A stretch of 36,944 nucleotides of DNA, from the NCBI GenBank assembly GCA_946803715.1, contig CAMPET010000246.1, forward strand, positions 49,883 through 86,826, given 5' to 3'. This DNA comes from Beroe ovata (taxonomy: Eukaryota > Ctenophora > Nuda > Beroida > Beroidae). Position numbers and translations under genes: made by a program. The notes beneath the pieces were generated by a model. That model saw only the letters and a list, made by a program, of their open reading frames with translations. It was not told the DNA's origin and did not search any database. This document shows, in pieces, positions 34,801-36,944 of this stretch. How positions within the stretch are numbered: the first letter of the stretch is position 1; the number at the start of each line of letters is the position of its first letter.

Positions 34801-35408
34801 CGCACTCCAAAACACAAACCATGCCAACCCGAGTTATGTCAAGGATTGCTCCGTCAATGTGGGATTCAACCATGGTATTGGAATTATTGCCTCACCGCGA
34901 GTACAAGTCCACAACAACGTGATATATGCTCCACTGGGGTCTGGTGTCATCACCAACTCACCCGATGTAAGTCATTGACTACGATGCTACTTTCGTTGCC
35001 ATGGAAACGCATTAGCCTGAGAACGGTTGACAACTATGATTCCTTCTCTCCAGGTGGACATCCAGAACAATCTGGTGATCAACATGATGTCGTATGGAAA
35101 CTATGAAGACCCAATAGAGGATGACAACTACTTCATGGATGCTTGCTTCGAAACCTATGAAACAGAAACTGCGATAGTCAAGGTAGGACACTTGGGATGA
35201 AAGTACATCACTTGAACTGATATCTACTTGAACTGGTATCTACTTCATGAATATGAAGTATGATATCAATTGTTGTATAACTCTATCAGGGAAATAACTG
35301 CGGTGGGAGTGAGCGAGCGTGCTTCTCCACAATGGGCGGATTCGATGACACCCTACAGTTCGAGAACAACGTGGGTCATGGCTGCCTCTGGGGAATATTC
35401 GTTAGAAA
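13631..35408 (+). CDS. PKHD1L1: Fibrocystin-L (PKHD1L1)-like giant secreted/membrane protein, 3' partial
   Basis: I traced 75 exons in continuous frame, about 3,610 codons, from a signal peptide at 13631 to exon 75 ending in phase 2 at 35408. Module order is PAN-like, TIG x3, PA14, family linker, TIG repeats, CAP, TIG repeats, SUEL lectin, TIG repeats, G8, parallel beta-helix, G8, parallel beta-helix. TIG + PA14 + two G8/beta-helix blocks is the plan of fibrocystin-L, a large single-pass cell-surface glycoprotein in vertebrates (4,243 residues in human). CAP and SUEL are not part of the human protein. The membrane anchor and C-terminus are absent because the assembly breaks after exon 75. A poly-G artefact removes part of exon 13. 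Two junctions (exons 9/10 and 67/68) are uncertain. Exon coordinates are given in the block entries below. Confidence 0.85.
14282..16321 (+). CDS. PKHD1L1: Fibrocystin-L-like: first TIG/IPT repeats (exons 4-11)
   Basis: The exons are 14282-14371, 14524-14686, 14837-14957, 15098-15294, 15514-15639, 15778-15848, 15961-16071 and 16231-16321. TIG1 begins FKVTSISPAVGSRMGGSRIT. A diverged second TIG-like unit covers exons 7-9. TIG3 begins EITGISPTSGSEGGGTKIT, with the closing strand KCEVESFTKTQIICSTPPSS. The IxPxxGxxxGGTxITI motif is diagnostic of IPT/TIG immunoglobulin-like folds. Exon 9 is hard to close. I used the donor after 15848 because it is the only one that restores the TIG3 frame, but the reading frame stays open for another 50 bases. 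Confidence 0.8.
16581..17250 (+). CDS. PKHD1L1: Fibrocystin-L-like: PA14 domain (exons 12-14), interrupted by a poly-G gap
   Basis: The exons are 16581-16736, a remnant of exon 13 at 16848-16919, and 17005-17250. PA14 signatures visible are FKGKLFVSTDNSP and LQAGNIYYVEFVGVLEN followed by HAGVGI, matching the PA14 pattern of a shell strand with displayed residues and a final GVGV strand. PA14 is a carbohydrate- or ligand-binding beta-barrel and sits after the first TIGs in PKHD1L1 too. The 5' part of exon 13 is missing. Between the donor at 16737 and codon TAT 16848 there is only an 87-base run of G and one N. Confidence 0.8.
16760..16847. other. 87-base poly-G run ending in N (probable sequencing or assembly artefact)
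   Basis: There are 87 consecutive G residues (16760-16846) followed by N. A run this long inside a coding neighbourhood, next to an N, is most easily explained as no-signal base calls or gap filler rather than genomic DNA. It replaces the acceptor and first part of a PA14 exon. Confidence 0.8.
17433..20453 (+). CDS. PKHD1L1: Fibrocystin-L-like: linker after PA14 (exons 15-26)
   Basis: The exons are 17433-17556, 17745-17865, 17958-18042, 18153-18274, 18510-18614, 18764-18858, 18970-19114, 19328-19418, 19573-19648, 19740-19871, 19994-20181 and 20342-20453, about 460 residues. I recognise no standard domain. Features are many aromatic residues (YWYSEDFENRNLVSW, DYAWRNRGVWKDG), several cysteines, and a GTFDLTIDGITHSGLEVHSD strand followed by YNRKWQLERSEAGNFGEYSV. 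The latter resembles the repeated strand-rich unit found between PA14 and TIGs in fibrocystin-L relatives. Exon 25 needs an AAG acceptor (19991-19993) rather than the CAG four bases later to keep frame. The intron before exon 20 is normal, but the donor after it (GTTTTA) is weak and lies in an inverted repeat. Confidence 0.7.
18305..18360. repeat. 14-bp tandem repeat, four units, in intron 18
   Basis: There are four consecutive 14-mers beginning AACGCGT (18305, 18319, 18333, 18347), each carrying the ACGCGT hexamer. They lie in the intron between exons 18 and 19. Confidence 0.9.
18852..18929. repeat. Inverted repeat spanning the exon 20 donor
   Basis: The arms are 18852-18868 (CTAACAGGTTTTATAGG) and 18910-18929 (CCTATATAAACCTGTGTTAG). 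They are complementary apart from small bulges. The 5' splice site of intron 20 (18858|18859) is within the first arm. An RNA hairpin here would bury the donor. Confidence 0.7.
20567..20567. other. Single N in intron 26
   Basis: An isolated N 28 bases upstream of the exon 27 acceptor. It marks an ambiguous base or contig join. Coding frame is not affected, but intron 26 length may be wrong. Confidence 0.6.
20596..22307 (+). CDS. PKHD1L1: Fibrocystin-L-like: TIG repeats (exons 27-33)
   Basis: The exons are 20596-20874, 20976-21052, 21176-21254, 21367-21471, 21636-21724, 21840-21977 and 22106-22307. At least four TIG folds can be read. One begins in exons 26/27 and contains GSEVVISGTGFGTDASM. 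The next begins VTAISPDSGSSGG and contains TVVTITGEGFDASS. The third has SVLPVGGTVLGGTSITITGT. The fourth has VHSLAPSQGSVVGGARVTIT with the closing CDVDTATDTAVECITKP. Introns often fall in phase 1, next to a glycine, which is usual for TIG arrays grown by exon duplication. Exon 33 uses an internal acceptor ttcag|GTC at 22105, not the upstream tacag. Confidence 0.82.
22454..23489 (+). CDS. PKHD1L1: Fibrocystin-L-like: CAP (SCP/TAPS) domain between TIG repeats (exons 34-37)
   Basis: The exons are 22454-22643, 22832-22985, 23120-23267 and 23376-23489. The CAP hallmarks appear in order: HNMYRRMHENTPDLCYSREV, then AKSWAKYLI, GENLMKYEHWD, AIEYWYNTGAQY, FYTQVIWKMTSTVGCAVES, and VCHYYTAGNVEGKF. CAP proteins (CRISP, GAPR-1, PR-1) are secreted or membrane-associated folds that bind sterols, lipids or peptides. 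Of the usual His-Glu-Glu-His cavity set, the Glu of GENL is present. The Glu of the WYxE motif is Thr or Asn here, and the GHFTQ histidine is missing (SLFYTQ). Metal-dependent function is therefore unlikely. The domain is spliced in frame into the TIG series, and the strand DYTLSYNY that follows looks like the end of the TIG before it. Confidence 0.85.
23671..26106 (+). CDS. PKHD1L1: Fibrocystin-L-like: TIG repeats between CAP and SUEL (exons 38-47)
   Basis: The exons are 23671-23853, 24022-24174, 24331-24431, 24533-24593, 24703-24803, 24920-25071, 25182-25365, 25479-25646, 25745-25871 and 26038-26106. TIG signatures include EITITGTGFGTKTCRLTVKI with CVVQRTAASEIVCKA, KPSITSMDVSDGSLKGGKTI with VITGGGF, TPTVTSVEWTLNDDGTYVVD, VTEVTPKSGSVYGGTIVTMT, and TVTAIEPTSGSQGDTLTITG. 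The last TIG starts in exon 46 and is interrupted after the strand SGDSVTVEL by the SUEL exons. Exon 39 contains a perfect 11-base inverted repeat (24130-24140 and 24148-24158). Confidence 0.82.
26190..26709 (+). CDS. PKHD1L1: Fibrocystin-L-like: SUEL-type (rhamnose/galactose-binding) lectin domain (exons 48-50)
   Basis: The exons are 26190-26262, 26367-26463 and 26562-26709. The domain reads TACENRDLSINCEAGFI, IHNANYGKSPNMNTC, then IVQERCQGKNECTVSAQNSV followed by FGDPCPSEGKYLRVGWEC. These are the SUEL signatures: ACE at the start, the ANYGR-type sugar motif (here YGK), and DPC...KYLxVxYxC at the end. The expected eight cysteines (four disulfides) are all present. The fold binds L-rhamnose or D-galactose in fish egg lectins and occurs in latrophilins and PKD1-like proteins. 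Here it is bordered on both sides by halves of a single TIG domain. Confidence 0.9.
26734..26760. repeat. 9-bp tandem repeat, three units, in intron 50
   Basis: ATGGTAACC repeated three times (the last unit ends in A). The unit junction makes the palindrome GGTAACCATGGTAACC-like pattern. Confidence 0.8.
26904..29398 (+). CDS. PKHD1L1: Fibrocystin-L-like: last TIG repeats before G8 (exons 51-55)
   Basis: The exons are 26904-27007, 27169-27295, 28638-28792, 28967-29086 and 29300-29398. Exon 51 (CAIDSSTDTEITCTIPNHNK) is the missing second half of the TIG that the SUEL domain interrupts. The next TIG begins SLGATTPATLESGTLGGPGV and is closed by GAGFQDIASVAVCGVEV. A further TIG has PTISSIIPGDAGTGGGKAIT with VKFDGVTCTVTSASV. 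The intron between exons 52 and 53 is 1,342 bases and contains a 553-base tandem repeat. Exons 53-55 have a near-identical second copy at 35710-36449. Confidence 0.83.
27296..28637 (+). other. Intron 52, enlarged by a tandem repeat
   Basis: Donor CACAG|gtacag and acceptor ttgaatgcag|GAGC frame a 1,342-base intron, far longer than its neighbours. Nearly all of it from 27431 on is the 553-base repeat described separately. No exon was seen inside. Confidence 0.85.
27431..28620. repeat. 553-bp direct tandem repeat, two full copies and one partial
   Basis: Copy 1 is about 27431-27983, copy 2 about 27984-28537, and a truncated copy 3 about 28538-28620. All start GG(A/G)CGCTGAATCG. A fourth fragment follows the N at 35625. 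Each full copy holds an 86-codon open frame (27655-27915 and 28208-28468). The two frames differ at about eight amino acids, so the frame does not look strongly protected. It may be a satellite-like or degenerate transposon sequence. I do not recognise a family. Confidence 0.85.
29506..30499 (+). CDS. PKHD1L1: Fibrocystin-L-like: first G8 domain (exons 56-58)
   Basis: The exons are 29506-29698, 29782-30033 and 30207-30499. The end of the preceding TIG (IECTTGAKADLSNKDGVEVK) leads into the G8 signature WSSQYTWGGDINNKPVEGD, then GQIVYLDESPPLLKGILLNG, GGHLIFDD, and a run of conserved glycines. It continues to WKVGDEIAISSSSFAPEEHE, typical of the segment joining G8 to the beta-helix in PKHD1L1, TMEM2 and CEMIP. 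G8 is an extracellular fold named for eight conserved glycines. Confidence 0.9.
30604..33448 (+). CDS. PKHD1L1: Fibrocystin-L-like: first parallel beta-helix region (exons 59-68)
   Basis: The exons are 30604-30736, 30835-31018, 31133-31338, 31472-31660, 31763-31888, 31974-32077, 32165-32596, 32678-32831, 32993-33111 and 33194-33448. Typical family motifs are GHLTRNVKLRG, GRYPIHFHMNGDVSGSYV, then AIHHTFNRAVTVHGVDNLLV, HAFFLEDGIEENN and TPASFWIVNPVNTFENN. These are right-handed PbH1 repeats with the RYPIHFHM motif shared by G8 proteins. Exon 62 uses an acceptor cctccag at 31471, since earlier AGs do not keep frame. Exon 67 needs the weak donor GAT|GTTAGC (33111). The more normal-looking donor at 33125 puts exon 68 out of frame. 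Confidence 0.87.
32867..32944. repeat. (CAAT/CTAT)n tetranucleotide microsatellite in intron 66
   Basis: About 78 bases of CAAT units interrupted by CGAT and CTAT. It is intronic. Confidence 0.9.
33546..34355 (+). CDS. PKHD1L1: Fibrocystin-L-like: second G8 domain (exons 69-71)
   Basis: The exons are 33546-33695, 33807-34004 and 34086-34355. The G8 pattern is visible again: WSVSSDWVGTEEGWGGYDAM, LPKAGENVQIPSSWWMIYD, IFVYGVLEFSNEADTLLGAN and VVGGKIVLGW. It ends in the same WKVGDEIAIASTSFLPEQAE joint as the first G8. Two G8 domains each followed by a beta-helix is the diagnostic architecture of PKHD1 and PKHD1L1. Confidence 0.9.
34453..35408 (+). CDS. PKHD1L1: Fibrocystin-L-like: second beta-helix region, 3' truncated (exons 72-75)
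   Basis: The exons are 34453-34534, 34635-34966, 35054-35182 and 35290-35408. Motifs include RAAEVGLLTRLITIEGV, NHGIGIIASPRVQVHNNVIY, then SGVITNSPDVDIQNNLVINM, and VGHGCLWGIFVRK at the end. These are PbH1 strands of the second beta-helix. Exon 75 ends in phase 2 at a good donor (AA|gtgagt), but no continuing exon is found before the N at 35625. The rest of the gene, including the expected transmembrane helix, lies outside this sequence. Confidence 0.87.
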
Positions 35409-35625
35409 GTGAGTCATGATTCTGCTTAGTGACCGAAATAATCTGATCTCACTTCTTAGTCGAGACAATCGTGTGGAAGATCAGAAATATCTTACCCAAA
35501 AACATATTATGGGCGGGGGTAAGGCAAACTTTGGCAAACTTTGGCAAGAGACTTGTTTTGGCAAAGCCCAAACAAGTGGGAATTCTTTCGCTTAGGTGGC
35601 GACTTTGGTGGCTTCCCATGTCACC
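35409..35625 (+). other. Intron remnant ending at a contig join
   Basis: The donor of exon 75 begins this stretch, and I see no next exon. A short duplicated string (GGCAAACTTT) occurs near 35523-35545. The N at 35625 is immediately followed by sequence matching the 553-base repeat of intron 52, so the continuity of the window is doubtful here. Confidence 0.6.
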
Positions 35626-36561
35626 NCCGATCGAATTTTGACCCTATCTTGCTTCCCTGATGTACTGTGGGTCACGTGGCTACACAAATGTAAACTTTAT
35701 TAAATGCAGGAGCTGGATTCCAGGACATAACTAGTGTGGCTGTGTGTGGCGTGGAGGTTAAGTACAACTACGATCCAGAGATCAATGATGATCAGATAAC
35801 GTTTAATCTACCTGCTTGTCCTACGTCTATATGTTCAGATGGGAATGGTGTTTGCAGCATAACGGTATGGATCTGCTTGAACTCACGCAATACATATACG
35901 CATCACCTTATTGCACTGAAGACTTGGTGAAAAATCTCACCTGACACCTGCTGAATCCATGGCATTCAAAACATAAAACAACAACACATTCTGTTCTCTA
36001 ACAATCTCATCACGCAGGTTACGGATATCAAAGGGAATGAACTGGAAAAGGAAATGCATGTCACTTACACCGCCTCCCTGACCCCCACAATATCATCCAT
36101 CATCCCAGGAGATGCTGGTACTGGAGGAGGAAAAGCGGTGAGTTATCTCTTCATTAAGAAATCATTGAGAAATGTGATGAGAAAATTTTAGGACATGCTA
36201 TTAAAGTCTCGTAGTCAGTAACAAATAACGATTAATAACGACCCTACTAAGCACTTCAATCTCTTGCATGTAACCCCCCTTTCCCTATATTCCTGCGACC
36301 CCTCTCCGACATGACACACACGTCACACGTGTTTGACACACGTGTTTCAGATAACGATTATCGGTGCATCACTCTCCGATGACATGAGTGCTGTCAGTGT
36401 GAAATTTGACGGTGTCACCTGTACCGTTACATCTGCGTCTGTCACCAGGGTAAGCTATCTCCTATCTCACGTACTCTCTCTTCTATCTCTCTATAATACC
36501 AGATCCTAATATTAAATCCTGTATCGATCCTAAATCCTAATAATGACTGCTACTTCAGATT
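35626..36561 (+). repeat. Second copy of the exon 53-55 block (allelic contig or duplication)
   Basis: Bounded by N at 35625 and 36562. It holds exon 53' 35710-35864, exon 54' 36018-36137, exon 55' 36351-36449 and only the first codon of exon 56' (36559-36561). Exon lengths equal those of the originals (155, 120, 99) and frame is intact. Exon 54' differs at 4 of 120 bases by my count. Residue changes include IAS to ITS, PET to PEI, EQEKQ to ELEKE, and IGT to IGA. Introns carry small indels. Placement after exon 75, out of gene order, between two Ns points to an unmerged haplotype. A genuine recent duplication is possible. Confidence 0.8.
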
Positions 36562-36937
36562 NTTCTGTCCCCATCCCTTGTTGCCCCGTCCTTGCTCCGT
36601 CCGCTGACCCCACATGAACCTGATCCCCCGCTGTATCCTCGTCTGCTAACATCTGATCCCCCGCTGTATCCTCGTCTGTTAACATCTGATCCCCGCTGTG
36701 ATACCCGATACCATCTGGTAACATCTGATTCCCCTCTGTAGCATCTGATAACAGAAAATGATTTCCCCCGGTAACTTCTGATGACACGGCATGATTTTCC
36801 CCGGCTAAAGCGACAGAATCTTCTGGATTTTCCCCTCCGTCCCCGTCCCCATAAGTGTGATTCTGAGAGTGATAGTTCTGAGAGTGATTCTTCAGTGGTA
36901 TGTCCTCACAAGACAGAGTTTCATCTGTGTTGTTCAC
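36544..36937 (-). CDS. Low-complexity reading frame with 11-residue repeats, partial
   Basis: The reverse strand is open from ATG 36937 to the N at 36562 and beyond. It starts MNNTDETLSCEDIPLKNHSQ and becomes an acidic repeat with units such as GDQMLTDEDTA and GDQMLADEDTA, degenerating upstream into GNQMLPDG and GENHAVSSEV. The matching DNA is a 33-base tandem repeat (36621-36653 and 36654-36686). The first residues could equally be chance. It lies on a separate fragment after an N, so its position relative to the large gene is not established. No function can be assigned. Confidence 0.3.
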
Positions 36938-36944
36938 GTCTGTA

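Noticed and set aside
1-36944. CRISPR arrays, tRNA or rRNA genes
   Set aside because: No regularly spaced repeats with unique spacers, and no cloverleaf or rRNA-like stretch was noticed. The window is eukaryotic.

Overview
This is a eukaryotic, intron-rich nuclear window with GT-AG introns mostly of about 60-250 bp and many AC/GT microsatellites. The protein families are animal-type: calmodulin, fibrocystin-L, TIG, PA14, CAP, SUEL lectin and G8. I infer an invertebrate, possibly an early-branching animal such as a sponge, but the sequence does not settle the phylum. Single N characters at 11056, 16847, 20567, 35625 and 36562 and an 87-base poly-G run look like assembly joins, so this is a draft contig. 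Exon coordinates come from reading splice sites and frame by eye.

Region 1 (567-6295, +) is the most unusual part. It is a calmodulin locus with one N-lobe (three constant exons, 567-1074) followed by five complete, non-identical C-lobe exon cassettes (4A 2007-2186, 4B 3267-3446, 4C 4056-4232, 4D 5216-5392, 4E 5974-6072 + 6221-6295). Each cassette has a phase-0 acceptor, encodes EF-hands 3 and 4, and ends in its own stop. No further N-lobe lies between them. The simplest reading is one gene making five full-length calmodulins (148-150 residues) through alternative 3' terminal exons. The five C-lobes differ at residue 115 (mature numbering), the lysine methylated in typical calmodulins, which reads K, R, N, T or V.

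Region 2 (7559-8936, +) is a second EF-hand gene of 338 codons. It has a long basic, proline-containing N-terminal extension. Two of its introns sit exactly where the calmodulin introns sit, so it is probably a diverged relative of its neighbour. Its third and fourth EF-hands are degenerate.

Region 3 (8937-13630) is about 4.7 kb without a confident gene. It holds several microsatellites and a weak minus-strand candidate.

Region 4 (13631-35408, +, 3' end missing) is one very large secreted or membrane protein related to fibrocystin-L (PKHD1L1). I traced 75 exons and about 3,610 codons. The order is: signal peptide, PAN-like cysteine domain, TIG repeats, PA14, a long family-type linker, TIG repeats, CAP/SCP domain, TIG repeats, SUEL lectin domain, TIG repeats, G8, beta-helix, G8, beta-helix. 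The PA14 and two G8/beta-helix modules fit the PKHD1L1 plan. The CAP domain and the SUEL lectin are additions, and the SUEL lectin sits inside a TIG fold.

Region 5 (35409-36944) is assembly-compromised. After exon 75 the gene is lost. Between two Ns there is a second, near-identical copy of the exon 53-55 block. A fragment with a low-complexity minus-strand reading frame follows.
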